Made by a program: the position numbers and the translations under genes. The notes under the pieces were generated by a model, which was given only the letters and a program-made list of their open reading frames with translations, ran no database searches and was not told where the DNA came from. Shown piece after piece: positions 1-7,870 of a stretch of DNA of 64,000 nt. The stretch spans positions 186,001 through 250,000 of the forward strand of contig NZ_FOQA01000004.1 of NCBI RefSeq assembly GCF_900113635.1, written 5' to 3'. The DNA comes from Tindallia magadiensis. GTDB lineage: Bacteria > Bacillota > Clostridia > Peptostreptococcales > Tindalliaceae. Numbering within the stretch: position 1 is the stretch's first letter; each line of letters starts with the position of its first letter.

Positions 1-615
1 AAGCGGATGTCCTACTGGTGTCAACATAATACAAGCTGTATCATCCCCATGTTTTTTTAGTGCTTCTTCTAAAGCATCCAAATCTCCATAAGGAAACTCA
101 ACGGTCATGTTCTGAATTTCTTCCGGTACTCCACCAGGAACTTCCACGCACCAATCATGCCATCCATGGTATCCGCAACGAAGTACTTTCTTTTTACCAT
201 TAAACCCACGTGCTACTCTCACAGCCATCGTTGTTACGTCAGAGCCTGTTTTCGCAAGGATAACCATCTCCGCGGATGGAATTAATTTAACAAGCCTTTC
301 TGCCAAGGTGTTTTGAACTTCCTGAACCAAGGAAAAGCAGAAACCTTTTTCCATTTGTTCAATGACCACCTGATTGATTTCTGGTTCTCTATAACCCAAA
401 ATAATCGGCCCATATCCACAAAGCATGTCAATATAATCATTCCCATCCACATCTACAATGTGACCACCGTATCCTCGTTCAATAAAAATAGGATATTCGC
501 CTTCTACAAAGTTGTAAGGACGACGAATCCCAAGAAGACCACCCGGCGACATTTGCTTTGCTTCTTCAAATAGTTTCATAGAACCTTCCAGCTTAAGCTT
601 TGGTACACTGTTCAT
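1..615 (-). CDS. Class III aminotransferase, GSA-aminomutase-like (3' end cut off by window)
   Basis: The N-terminal ~205 residues of a PLP-dependent fold-type I aminotransferase of the glutamate-1-semialdehyde aminomutase branch are visible; the lysine that binds PLP lies beyond the window edge. The reading frame starts at ATG 615 behind a GAAAGGTGG ribosome site. Recognisable segments are the N-terminal 'MSPGGLLGIRRPYNF', the 'DVDGNDYIDMLCGYGP' strand and the PLP-phosphate region 'AKTGSDVTTMAVRVARGF' followed by 'CGYHGWHDW'. It lies immediately downstream of a lysine riboswitch, so a role in lysine or beta-lysine transamination is more likely than haem synthesis. Beta-amino-acid transaminases also belong to this branch. 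Family assignment is firm; the substrate is inference. Confidence 0.85.
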   Translation of the reverse strand, partial: MNSVPKLKLEGSMKLFEEAKQMSPGGLLGIRRPYNFVEGEYPIFIERGYGGHIVDVDGNDYIDMLCGYGPIILGYREPEINQVVIEQMEKGFCFSLVQEVQNTLAERLVKLIPSAEMVILAKTGSDVTTMAVRVARGFNGKKKVLRCGYHGWHDWCVEVPGGVPEEIQNMTVEFPYGDLDALEEALKKHGDDTACIMLTPVGHPL

Positions 616-700
616 GGAATAACCACCTTTCTTCTACACTGATTTTTTTAACCTGCTTGTTACCATGTTCACGTTACGGCATCAACTAATTACGGGTATA

Positions 701-743
701 AAAAAAGCTATTTACGTAATGATGCCTCATTACATAAATAGCT
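701..743 (-). terminator. Intrinsic terminator of the lysine riboswitch expression platform
   Basis: On the minus strand, arms 743-727 and 722-706 form a 17-bp stem with a single G-U wobble and a GGCA tetraloop, followed directly by six U residues (706-701). The 5' arm contains the whole 3' strand of riboswitch helix P1 (741-733), so the terminator and the ligand-bound aptamer cannot form together. Confidence 0.9.
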
Positions 744-911
744 CTCCATGCATAAAAGTCGCATGACAACAGCCTAGGACTGTCCTAAACTGTCAAGATC
801 CCCTTTGCACACCAATGGGCCTCTTTCGGCAGCCAAAGCCTTCACCGGAATCATCAGATGTGTGCCTCTTTCGCATACGCCGGTTACCCTATGACCGCTC
901 CTCTATTTATG
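733..911 (-). promoter_or_regulatory. Lysine (L-box) riboswitch aptamer, predicted ON-type
   Basis: The minus-strand leader of the aminotransferase carries hallmark lysine-riboswitch elements in order: P1 5' strand CATAAATAG (911-903) followed by AGGAGCG, the conserved GCCGAA (830-825), a CTGTTGTCATGCGAC stem entry (~775-760), GGAGAGC (747-741), and the P1 3' strand CTATTTATG (741-733), which pairs perfectly with the 5' strand. The pattern matches the known leader of Bacillus lysC element by element. P1 shares its 3' strand with the downstream terminator arm, so lysine binding should block termination. Family match is from memory of the consensus, not a covariance search. Confidence 0.85.
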
Positions 912-964
912 ACTCATTTCAGTTTTTTGTATCACTTCAAAATGCAACCACATATCCAATTATT

Positions 965-993
965 ATTATAGGGGAATCTTTCTGCTCTGTCAA
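965..993 (-). promoter_or_regulatory. Consensus sigma-A promoter for the riboswitch-aminotransferase transcript
   Basis: On the minus strand TTGACA (993-988) and TATAAT (970-965) are separated by exactly 17 bp. Transcription would begin near 958, about 45 nt before the riboswitch P1 helix. Both hexamers are perfect, so output should be set mainly by the riboswitch. Confidence 0.9.
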
Positions 994-1026
994 CTTTTGT
1001 TCTGTAAGAATTGATTTAGATGTTTA

Positions 1027-1776
1027 TTATATTTCCAGCAACACCGGACAATGATCACTCCCCATAACCTCTGAGTGAATTTCCGCTTTTTTTATCTTTT
1101 GTTTCAGGGATTCTGATACGAGAAAATAGTCGATTCTCCAGCCGGCATTTCTTTCTCTGGCCTGCCGCATATAGGACCACCAGGTGTATGCTCCCTCTAA
1201 GTCAGGATATAGGTGTCGGAAGGTGTCAATAAATCCACTGTTTAAAAGCGTGGTCATTTTCTCTCTTTCTTCGTCCGTAAACCCAGCATTTCTTCGATTG
1301 GTTTTTGGATTTTTCAAGTCGATTTCCTGGTGTGCCACATTCAAATCTCCGCAGAGAATGACTGGCTTTTTTGCTTCCAGAGATTTCAGGTATTCTCGAA
1401 AGACGTTTTCCCAATCCATCCTGAAGTCAAGCCTAGTTAGCTCACGTTGAGAGTTCGGTGTATATACATTCACCAAATAGTAGTCGCTGTACTCCAAGGT
1501 AATCACTCGACCTTCCCCGTCGTAAGCTTCCATATCCAAACCGTATTGAACCGTCAAAGGCTCTGTCTTTGTAAACACAGCCGTACCTGAATATCCTTTT
1601 TTTTCGGCTGAATTCCAAAATTGATGGTATCCTTCTAATTCCAGGCTTATCTGTTCTGGCTGTAACTTCGTTTCTTGAACACAGAAAATATCCGCCTTTT
1701 CTCTATCGAAATAATCCATAAACCCTTTCTTAACACAAGCTCTTAACCCATTTACATTCCATGAAATCAGTTTCAT
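1027..1776 (-). CDS. xth: Exodeoxyribonuclease III (AP endonuclease)
   Basis: A 249-residue endonuclease/exonuclease/phosphatase-fold enzyme that incises DNA at abasic sites and removes 3' blocks in base-excision repair; cytosolic, Mg2+-dependent. Visible motifs are N7 in 'SWNVNG', metal ligand E35 in 'QETKLQ', 'YTPNSQ' (~residue 107), 'GDLNV' with catalytic Asp and Asn (~148-150) and C-terminal 'GSDHCPV' with the catalytic Asp-His pair. Length is typical of the ExoA/XthA family. ATG 1776 follows a GGGAGG ribosome site. It is transcribed divergently from purC, and its stop lies about 30 bp before the riboswitch promoter. Confidence 0.95.
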   Translation of the reverse strand: MKLISWNVNGLRACVKKGFMDYFDREKADIFCVQETKLQPEQISLELEGYHQFWNSAEKKGYSGTAVFTKTEPLTVQYGLDMEAYDGEGRVITLEYSDYYLVNVYTPNSQRELTRLDFRMDWENVFREYLKSLEAKKPVILCGDLNVAHQEIDLKNPKTNRRNAGFTDEEREKMTTLLNSGFIDTFRHLYPDLEGAYTWWSYMRQARERNAGWRIDYFLVSESLKQKIKKAEIHSEVMGSDHCPVLLEI

Positions 1777-1943
1777 GCTAAACCTCCCAGAAAATTGTTG
1801 TTATCTTTTTTCATCTTTCTGTAGCTTATCACGGCTCCTTATTTCTGACAAGACACCTCTGCTTTTGATTTCATTATGTGGATATTGATATTTTCATGAG
1901 CTTATCGCATAATAGAGTAAATAGCATCGAAAGGAGATTTTTA

Positions 1944-2624
1944 ATGGAACTGATGTATACCGGTAAAACAAAGAATGTCTACAAGCTTCCTGATGGAATG
2001 TTTTTATTAAAATTCAAAGATGATATGACAGGAAAAGATGGTGTTTTCGATCCAGGCTCTAACCAAATTGGTCTTACTGTGAAAGGTGCTGGTCAATCAG
2101 GTCTTCGTTTAACAGCTTTTTTCTTTGAAAAGTTAAAAGAAAAAGGAATTCCCACTCATTATATAGATTCGGATCCTGAAGCTGCTACGATGACTGTAAA
2201 GCCTGCAAAACCTTTTGGAAATGGTCTGGAAGTGATTTGTCGTTACCGAGCTGTTGGTAGTTTTCATCGTCGATATGGCGATTATATTGAGGAAGGAGCC
2301 GCTTTAGACGCTTTTGTTGAAGTAACATTAAAAGATGATCAAAGACAGGATCCGCCCATTTCTGAGGATGCCTTAGATATGTTGGGAATTCTTTCAAAAA
2401 AGGATTTTTCCACATTAAAAGCCTTAACGCAAGAAATCGCTTCTCTTGTTAAGGCTTTGTTGGCCGCAAAGGGCCTTGACTTATACGATATTAAATTCGA
2501 GTTCGGAAAATCCGATGATAGGATTCTTTTAATTGACGAAATTTCCGGCGGAAACATGCGGGTTTTCAGAGAAGGAAAACCTGTCGAACCTTTTGAATTA
2601 GAAAACATCATGTTATCTCTTTAA
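1944..2624 (+). CDS. purC: Phosphoribosylaminoimidazole-succinocarboxamide synthase
   Basis: SAICAR synthetase, which joins CAIR and aspartate with ATP in de novo purine synthesis. ATG 1944 (MELMYTGKTK) follows AAAGGAG and gives 226 residues; the open frame extends to 1878 but those codons do not resemble the family. Visible family features are the 'YTGKTKNVYKL' N-terminus, 'YRAVGSFHRRYG' and the ATP-grasp-like end 'DDRILLIDEISGGNMRVF'. The last segment differs from the usual 'ADEISPDTCR', placing it in a divergent sub-branch common in Clostridia. It stands alone, with no other pur gene beside it. Confidence 0.88.
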   Translation: MELMYTGKTKNVYKLPDGMFLLKFKDDMTGKDGVFDPGSNQIGLTVKGAGQSGLRLTAFFFEKLKEKGIPTHYIDSDPEAATMTVKPAKPFGNGLEVICRYRAVGSFHRRYGDYIEEGAALDAFVEVTLKDDQRQDPPISEDALDMLGILSKKDFSTLKALTQEIASLVKALLAAKGLDLYDIKFEFGKSDDRILLIDEISGGNMRVFREGKPVEPFELENIMLSL

Positions 2625-2654
2625 TCTTTTTACATTTTCACATTACTCAACTAC

Positions 2655-4151
2655 TTAAATTCCCCAGAATGTATTGATCACTTCTTCGTCAGGTGCTTTT
2701 GTTGATAGACTTACGGCTACAAAAGCAAGGAGTGACAACAGTAGTGGTATAACAATGGTATGCAAACCAAAGGGTCTTACCCATAGATAATCGAATAATA
2801 TATAAGAACCTGTCCCTACAATGATGGAAGCCAAAGCACCTGGTGCATTGGCTTTTTTCCAATAAAGCCCTAAAAGCACCGTCCAAATAAAGGTAGAGAT
2901 AAGTCCTGCATTCGCATATAGATTCAACCAAACCATCAATGGCGGCGGGTTAAAGGCAACCATAAAAATAACCACTCCTATTAATAACGTCGCCGCATAA
3001 CTTACTTTTGCGGTCAGTCGGGAATCCTGCTTGGCTTTAGGATTGATGTAATTTGAATAAAGATCATTCACCATGGCTCCAACAACAATCAACAATTGAG
3101 AATCAACGGTAGACATAACCGCCGCCAAAGGACCAGCCAGAATAACACCGGCTATCACCCCTGGAAACAAGGCTGTGGTCAAAGTAGGAACCACTAGATC
3201 TCCTGCCTCTATGCCTGGAACAATCACACTGCCAAAAGCACCTACAAAGTGCATCCCCAGCAGCAGTACCATCGATACTACAGTCCCATAAATAATCCCT
3301 TTTTTTAGGCTTTTGCTATCTTTATAACTCATTGCTCTGGTTGCTACCTGAGGAAGCCCTACAATCGCAAACCCAACCAAAATCCAAAAGGAGGTTACCC
3401 AAGCCATCGTCATAAATCCTTCTTCTGTTCCATAAGGCGTAATCAAACCTGGGTTTTTTTCATACATGCTCTGAACAATGTTGCCAACACCTCCGCCAGC
3501 CATAATCGTCGCTGTTAAAAGCGCAATTGTTCCAAGCGTCATGACGATCCCCTGCAGGCTATCTGTCAGTGCAACAGCTCGAAAACCACCGATGGTTGTG
3601 TATATCAGTACGGTGATTGCAAAAAAGACCAGTGCGTTCTGATAACTTATTCCTACCGATCCCTCTATTAATCTGGCTGCCCCAATCCATTGTGCACTCA
3701 TAGCGGCAATAAAGAAAAAAATGATGGACAGAGATGACAAAATGACAATAGATTTACTCTGATATCTAGCCCTAAGAAAATCCGTCACTGTAACAGCATC
3801 AATCTTTCTTGCAATGATAGCAAATTTTTTACCTAACACAGACAACGTAAAATAACCTGTAGGCATTTGACTCATCGCAAGAAAAATCCATCCTAATCCA
3901 AAGGTATACGCCGTTCCAGGTCCACCAATAAAGCTGCCTGCACTCAGGTATGTAGCTACCATTGTCATCGCTAAAACAAAACCGCCCAAGTCACGACTTC
4001 CGGCCAAATACTCCGTCAGAAATCCCCCGGACCCTTCCGACATTCCTTTGCTGGCCTTAGAGACATGTCCAAGACTGTAAAATCCAATTCCAAATACAAT
4101 CACAAAATATCCTATTAATGCTATCAATACGCTGTAATTCACATTTTCCAT
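2655..4151 (-). CDS. panF: Sodium/pantothenate symporter
   Basis: A 498-residue sodium:solute symporter (SSS) family protein with about 13 hydrophobic segments. The signature 'STVDSQLLIVVGAMVNDLY' near residue 345 and 'GIGFYSLGHVSK' in the first loop fit PanF. It imports pantothenate using the sodium gradient. It sits 17 bp downstream of a small YhdT-type membrane protein, the same pairing as E. coli yhdT-panF, and downstream of panE and panB, which supports the substrate. Other SSS substrates cannot be excluded by sequence alone. Confidence 0.87.
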   Translation of the reverse strand: MENVNYSVLIALIGYFVIVFGIGFYSLGHVSKASKGMSEGSGGFLTEYLAGSRDLGGFVLAMTMVATYLSAGSFIGGPGTAYTFGLGWIFLAMSQMPTGYFTLSVLGKKFAIIARKIDAVTVTDFLRARYQSKSIVILSSLSIIFFFIAAMSAQWIGAARLIEGSVGISYQNALVFFAITVLIYTTIGGFRAVALTDSLQGIVMTLGTIALLTATIMAGGGVGNIVQSMYEKNPGLITPYGTEEGFMTMAWVTSFWILVGFAIVGLPQVATRAMSYKDSKSLKKGIIYGTVVSMVLLLGMHFVGAFGSVIVPGIEAGDLVVPTLTTALFPGVIAGVILAGPLAAVMSTVDSQLLIVVGAMVNDLYSNYINPKAKQDSRLTAKVSYAATLLIGVVIFMVAFNPPPLMVWLNLYANAGLISTFIWTVLLGLYWKKANAPGALASIIVGTGSYILFDYLWVRPFGLHTIVIPLLLSLLAFVAVSLSTKAPDEEVINTFWGI

Positions 4152-4167
4152 CCCTTTACCCTCCAGA

Positions 4168-4500
4168 TTATTCTAGCTCTTTCTTCAATGCGGCGGCTTC
4201 TTCCTTACTGATAGCACCTAAAGGCATCTCTTTATAATACTTTGTCACCATAATGATCGATAAGGTTGTAAACAATACCGCTCCCAGGATGCAACTCATA
4301 AAAAACCAAGCAGGAAAACCCATAATATACCGATATTCCTCCGGCGGGCCAGAGCCTAATCCATAGCCCCAAAAAAACCACCAGATAAGGTTTAGCACTC
4401 CCAGTGCTACTCCCATTAAAGCTTCCTTATTACACTGTTTATAGCGCGGATCTTCGATAAACCTTTCCTTTTCTGCCTTGCTTTCAGTTGCATTTTTCAT
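4168..4500 (-). CDS. yhdT: YhdT-like small membrane protein (PanF partner)
   Basis: A 110-residue protein with two transmembrane helices (about residues 28-48 and 65-90) and a conserved 'DPRYKQCNKEAL' N-terminal stretch typical of the YhdT/DUF997 family found next to PanF. Its molecular role is unknown; proximity suggests an accessory subunit of pantothenate uptake. I choose ATG 4500, preceded by AAAAGGAG at good spacing; an upstream ATG at 4521 overlaps the panE stop codon (ATGA) but has no ribosome site of its own. Confidence 0.8.
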   Translation of the reverse strand: MKNATESKAEKERFIEDPRYKQCNKEALMGVALGVLNLIWWFFWGYGLGSGPPEEYRYIMGFPAWFFMSCILGAVLFTTLSIIMVTKYYKEMPLGAISKEEAAALKKELE

Positions 4501-4517
4501 ACAGGTCACTCCTTTTC

Positions 4518-5435
4518 TCATGACAGCTTTTCTTTAGCCCTTACCAGCTGTTGTAAAAAATCATTATAGGGTGTTGGAATTCCCAGCTCTTTCCCTTTTT
4601 TTACAATAGCGCCGTTAATATACTCAATTTCTGTTTTTTTCCCTCGGCTTAAGTCCTGCAACATTGAAGATCGGTTGTTTCCTGTAGCTTTCGCTACAGC
4701 TTTCACATGGTGTAATGGATCAGGATAAGATATCTGTATCTTTGCTTCTTCAGCTACACGAATCGCTTCCATTACTAATTTTTTCATTAAGGTTTCTGTC
4801 TCTTCTCTCTCCAATAACTTCCCATTTTCGATATCCAAGATTGCCGTCAAACCGTTTATTCCTACATTAACCAGAAGTTTATCCCAGATCAATCCATCAA
4901 TATTCTTTTCAATATCTGTATCTATTTTTGCCTCATTAAGGAATGCACAAATAGTCTCTTCTCTTTTTCCATTTTCTCCTTCAATACGACCAATCCTGGT
5001 CTTACCTTTTCCTGCATGAACCACTACTCCTTTTTCTTTTAGCATGGCACCATGAGCGGTAGTTCCACCAATAATCTTTTCTTTGGAGATAAACTCACTG
5101 ATAACTTCTATGTTCCCAACGCCGTTTTGCAAGGTCATGATACGAGTATTCTCTCCTATTAGATGCAAACTTTTTTCTAATGCATTTCTTGTATCATAAG
5201 CCTTGACGAAGATAATAATAAGATCCATTTTTTCTGTCTGTTGGTAAGCATCTGAGAAAGCTTTTATGTGTACGCGATTGGTATGATGTCCATCCACGAT
5301 GGTTAATCCATGGTTCTGGATGACTTCAATATGTTCCTGCCAGGTATCAATCAGCGTTACCTCCGCCTTCGCCTTTACCAGATAATAACCAAAAAGACAT
5401 CCCATTGCACCGGATCCTATAATGGAAATTTTCAA
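4518..5435 (-). CDS. panE: 2-Dehydropantoate 2-reductase
   Basis: A 305-residue ketopantoate reductase (NADPH-dependent) making pantoate for CoA synthesis. The N-terminal Rossmann motif 'IIGSGAMGCLFGYYL', the 'TLQNGVGN' loop, catalytic Lys in 'IWDKLLVNVGINGLTA' and the C-terminal 'SSMLQDLSRGKKTEIEYINGAI' signature are all visible. Start is TTG 5435 behind AAGGAGGGG. It follows panB by about 70 bp and overlaps the next gene's upstream ATG, consistent with one operon. Confidence 0.93.
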   Translation of the reverse strand: MKISIIGSGAMGCLFGYYLVKAKAEVTLIDTWQEHIEVIQNHGLTIVDGHHTNRVHIKAFSDAYQQTEKMDLIIIFVKAYDTRNALEKSLHLIGENTRIMTLQNGVGNIEVISEFISKEKIIGGTTAHGAMLKEKGVVVHAGKGKTRIGRIEGENGKREETICAFLNEAKIDTDIEKNIDGLIWDKLLVNVGINGLTAILDIENGKLLEREETETLMKKLVMEAIRVAEEAKIQISYPDPLHHVKAVAKATGNNRSSMLQDLSRGKKTEIEYINGAIVKKGKELGIPTPYNDFLQQLVRAKEKLS

Positions 5436-5503
5436 CGGTTTACCCCTCCTTTTTCTCTATTTTCTACGTCTATTGATAAGATTGGGTTTTGCACTTGACT
5501 CTT

Positions 5504-6337
5504 TTAATACAAATGTTTTAGTTCTTCTTCCTCTACTCCACTAAAGCTATGCTCAGATGCTGGAAAACGACCTTCCTGAATTTCTTTTTTAAAGGTTTCT
5601 AGTCCATCTACCACTTGATCTCCTAATTGCCCATATTGCTTCACAAATTTTGGAACAAAACGTTGAAAAAGCCCAAACATATCATGAAACACAAGAACTT
5701 GTCCATCACAATATCGACCAGCGCCTATACCTATCGTTGGTATATCACTCTTTTTTGTAATCAACTTACCTACTTCTTCCGGTATTGCTTCTAAAACCAA
5801 TCCCCAGGCTCCTGCTTCCTGCAACTTCAGCGCATCTTTCAAGAGAGTTTCCGCTGCTTCTGAGGATTTTCCTTGAACCTTGAAACCACCCAGCTTAGAT
5901 ACGGTTTGAGGCGTAAGGCCAATATGACCCATCACAGGAATTCCGGCATCAACAATGGCTTTCACCACTTCTGCCATTTCTGCGCCACCTTCCAGTTTAA
6001 CGGCATCGCAACCACCTTTTTTCATCAGTTGGACGGCATTCTTTACAGCTTTTTTCTTAGATATTTGATAAGATCCAAAGGGCATATCTCCAATAACCAG
6101 TGCATCAGGAGCACCTTTAACCACCGGTTTGATATGATGAACCATTTCTTTCATTCCTATCGAAACGGTATTATCCTCCCCAAGAATCGTCATTGCCAAA
6201 GAGTCACCTACTAGTACGACATCTATGCCAGCCCGATTCGCAAGAACGGCGGTCGGGTAATCATAAGCCGTTACCATGCTTATTTTTTCTCCTACTTCTT
6301 TCATTCTTCTTAGTTTTTGTGTTGTTACTTTTGACAC
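5504..6337 (-). CDS. panB: 3-Methyl-2-oxobutanoate hydroxymethyltransferase
   Basis: Ketopantoate hydroxymethyltransferase (277 residues), a TIM-barrel enzyme that transfers a hydroxymethyl group from methylene-THF to alpha-ketoisovalerate. 'VTAYDYPTAVLANRAGIDVVLVGDS' with Mg-binding Asp, 'KLEGG', 'MGHIGLTPQ' and 'IGIGAGRYCDGQVLVFHDM' are textbook motifs. Start is GTG 6337 (SKVTT) behind AAAGGGTGA. First gene of the pantothenate operon; panC and panD are not nearby. Confidence 0.95.
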   Translation of the reverse strand: MSKVTTQKLRRMKEVGEKISMVTAYDYPTAVLANRAGIDVVLVGDSLAMTILGEDNTVSIGMKEMVHHIKPVVKGAPDALVIGDMPFGSYQISKKKAVKNAVQLMKKGGCDAVKLEGGAEMAEVVKAIVDAGIPVMGHIGLTPQTVSKLGGFKVQGKSSEAAETLLKDALKLQEAGAWGLVLEAIPEEVGKLITKKSDIPTIGIGAGRYCDGQVLVFHDMFGLFQRFVPKFVKQYGQLGDQVVDGLETFKKEIQEGRFPASEHSFSGVEEEELKHLY

Positions 6338-6453
6338 ACAATCACCCTTTCTCCTGTTTTCTTACTAATTCGAATCTATCTTAGCACGTATCTATCCTAT
6401 TTTCTATCAAATATAGAAATCTGTTCACATTCTTCGACTAAGTAGGTGTTAAC

Positions 6454-6492
6454 TAAAAAAAGCGGCGCAAAGGAGATCCCTTCGCACCGCTT
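6454..6492 (-). terminator. Intrinsic terminator after the isochorismatase-like gene
   Basis: GC-rich stem built from 6492-6478 and 6473-6460 with G-U wobbles, followed on the minus strand by an uninterrupted U run (6460-6455). It separates the histidine cluster from the pantothenate operon. Confidence 0.88.
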
Positions 6493-6514
6493 CCATTCAT
6501 GCATCTGTGCATCA

Positions 6515-7057
6515 CTACTTCACAAGTTTAGAAATCTTTTTAAAGGTATCCGTCCCCGCATACCGGCATAATTCAAAAAGAATTGATTCACAACTAACAA
6601 TCCTTGCTCCTTCTTGCACCATTCTTTTCATTGCAATATCTTTATCCATCGTTTTTCTGGAAGATAAACAATCTTCCACTACAATGGGTTGATAGCCTTT
6701 TTCTATTAAATCAATCACCGTTTGAAGCACGCATACGTGAGCTTCAATACCAGCTACGATTACCTGTGTTCGTCCTGTTTGCTCTAACGCCTTTTGGAAT
6801 TCATCGTCATCACAACAGCTAAAGGCCATTTTTTCAACCGTCACCTCTTTTTCCATCACTTCCTGAATTTCCGGTATGGTTGGTCCTAGCCCTTTTCGAT
6901 ATTGTTCCGTCACTAGTATTGGTACTCCCAGTGCTCTCAATCCTTTAATGAGGATCTTCATCCGTTCAATCAAATCTTTATGCTGTTGTACATGAGGTGT
7001 TAGTTTCTCTTGCATATCAATGATAACGGCGGTTGAGTTTTCTTTTATCAGCCTCAT
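6515..7057 (-). CDS. Isochorismatase-family cysteine hydrolase
   Basis: A 180-residue alpha/beta/alpha hydrolase of the isochorismatase/nicotinamidase superfamily. The expected catalytic triad is present: Asp in 'VIIDMQEKL' (~14), Lys in 'EKMAFSCC' (~78) and Cys in 'IEAHVCVLQT' (~110), with the cis-peptide segment 'AGIEAHVC'. Closest in style to YcaC-type hydrolases, which act on small amides; the substrate is unknown. It is the last gene after the hut pathway but has a terminator on both sides (7146-7188 and 6454-6492), so it is probably its own transcript. Start ATG 7057 has AAGGAGGG upstream. Confidence 0.85.
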   Translation of the reverse strand: MRLIKENSTAVIIDMQEKLTPHVQQHKDLIERMKILIKGLRALGVPILVTEQYRKGLGPTIPEIQEVMEKEVTVEKMAFSCCDDDEFQKALEQTGRTQVIVAGIEAHVCVLQTVIDLIEKGYQPIVVEDCLSSRKTMDKDIAMKRMVQEGARIVSCESILFELCRYAGTDTFKKISKLVK

Positions 7058-7145
7058 AAATGCCCTCCTTGTTTATTTTTGAATGGTATGATATTATTCT
7101 TCCTTTATCATATCAATATCTACCCTTGGTTTACTTCAGCAAACG

Positions 7146-7188
7146 CAAAAACACCCTAACTTTGGTTTTACCCAAAGTCAGGATGCTT
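7146..7188 (-). terminator. Intrinsic terminator at the end of the hutU-hutI-ftcD-fchA transcript
   Basis: On the minus strand, arms 7188-7172 and 7165-7150 form a ~16-bp stem with minor wobbles, followed by a short U-rich stretch (7150-7146). Confidence 0.82.
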
Positions 7189-7201
7189 GTTTGTCTTTTT
7201 G

Positions 7202-7822
7202 TTAGTCTAATTTTACTTGTTCTAAGATTTTTTTCTCTTGAACTTGTGCCGCTTCTTCTAACTCACTTACCTTTTGAGCCATCTCTTTTACAAAGGCTTC
7301 ATCTTTAATTCCACCTAGGTTGATTTTTACATTATACAGAGCTGACAATACAGCTGTCCGAGCCATCATTGCAGCTACAGCGCCATCCGTTACCGCATTG
7401 CTATTACCAGATTGAACAATAACTTCAATATCTTTCATTAAGCCCATAGCCTTTTCTGCTATTTCAAGAGGTACCTGAGCCGCCTCTTTGGTTGCCTGCT
7501 GAATGGCATCTTTTCTCGCTGCTTTTTCTTCCTCTGTTTCTTTGGGCATTTTGAAGCATGCCATCACACCATTAAAAGAATCAGCATCTTTATCAATCAA
7601 GTCAATTAATTGCTCACGCGCAGCATCGACACGATCTCTTATTTCTTTCATTGTTTCTTCAACCGCTTCATACTTCTTTTTTCCAATGGTTAAATTCGAA
7701 ACCATTGAGGTTAGTGCCGCCGCTGTCGCACCACTCATTGCAGCAATGCTGCCTCCACCTGGTACTGGAGCGTCCGAAGCTGTTTCCTGTAAAAAACCTT
7801 TTACACTTTTATCCGCCAGCAT
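7202..7822 (-). CDS. fchA: Formimidoyltetrahydrofolate cyclodeaminase
   Basis: A 206-residue helical cyclodeaminase (FTCD_C family) converting 5-formimino-THF to 5,10-methenyl-THF and ammonia. The hallmark 'PVPGGGSIAAMSGATAAAL' near the N-terminus and 'SNAVTDGAVAAMMARTAVLSALYNVKINL' near residue 145 are clear. I take ATG 7822 (MLADKS), which has AAGGG nine bases upstream; ATG 7831 lies too close to that site. It follows the formimidoyltransferase and completes the THF-linked final step of histidine degradation. Confidence 0.92.
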   Translation of the reverse strand: MLADKSVKGFLQETASDAPVPGGGSIAAMSGATAAALTSMVSNLTIGKKKYEAVEETMKEIRDRVDAAREQLIDLIDKDADSFNGVMACFKMPKETEEEKAARKDAIQQATKEAAQVPLEIAEKAMGLMKDIEVIVQSGNSNAVTDGAVAAMMARTAVLSALYNVKINLGGIKDEAFVKEMAQKVSELEEAAQVQEKKILEQVKLD

Positions 7823-7870
7823 ACTAATCATCCCTTCTTTATCTATTTAATTAATGCTTCTAACCACCAT

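Noticed and set aside
1878-1943. N-terminal extension of purC
   Set aside because: The 22 extra codons lack a ribosome site and do not resemble the family; ATG 1944 has AAAGGAG.
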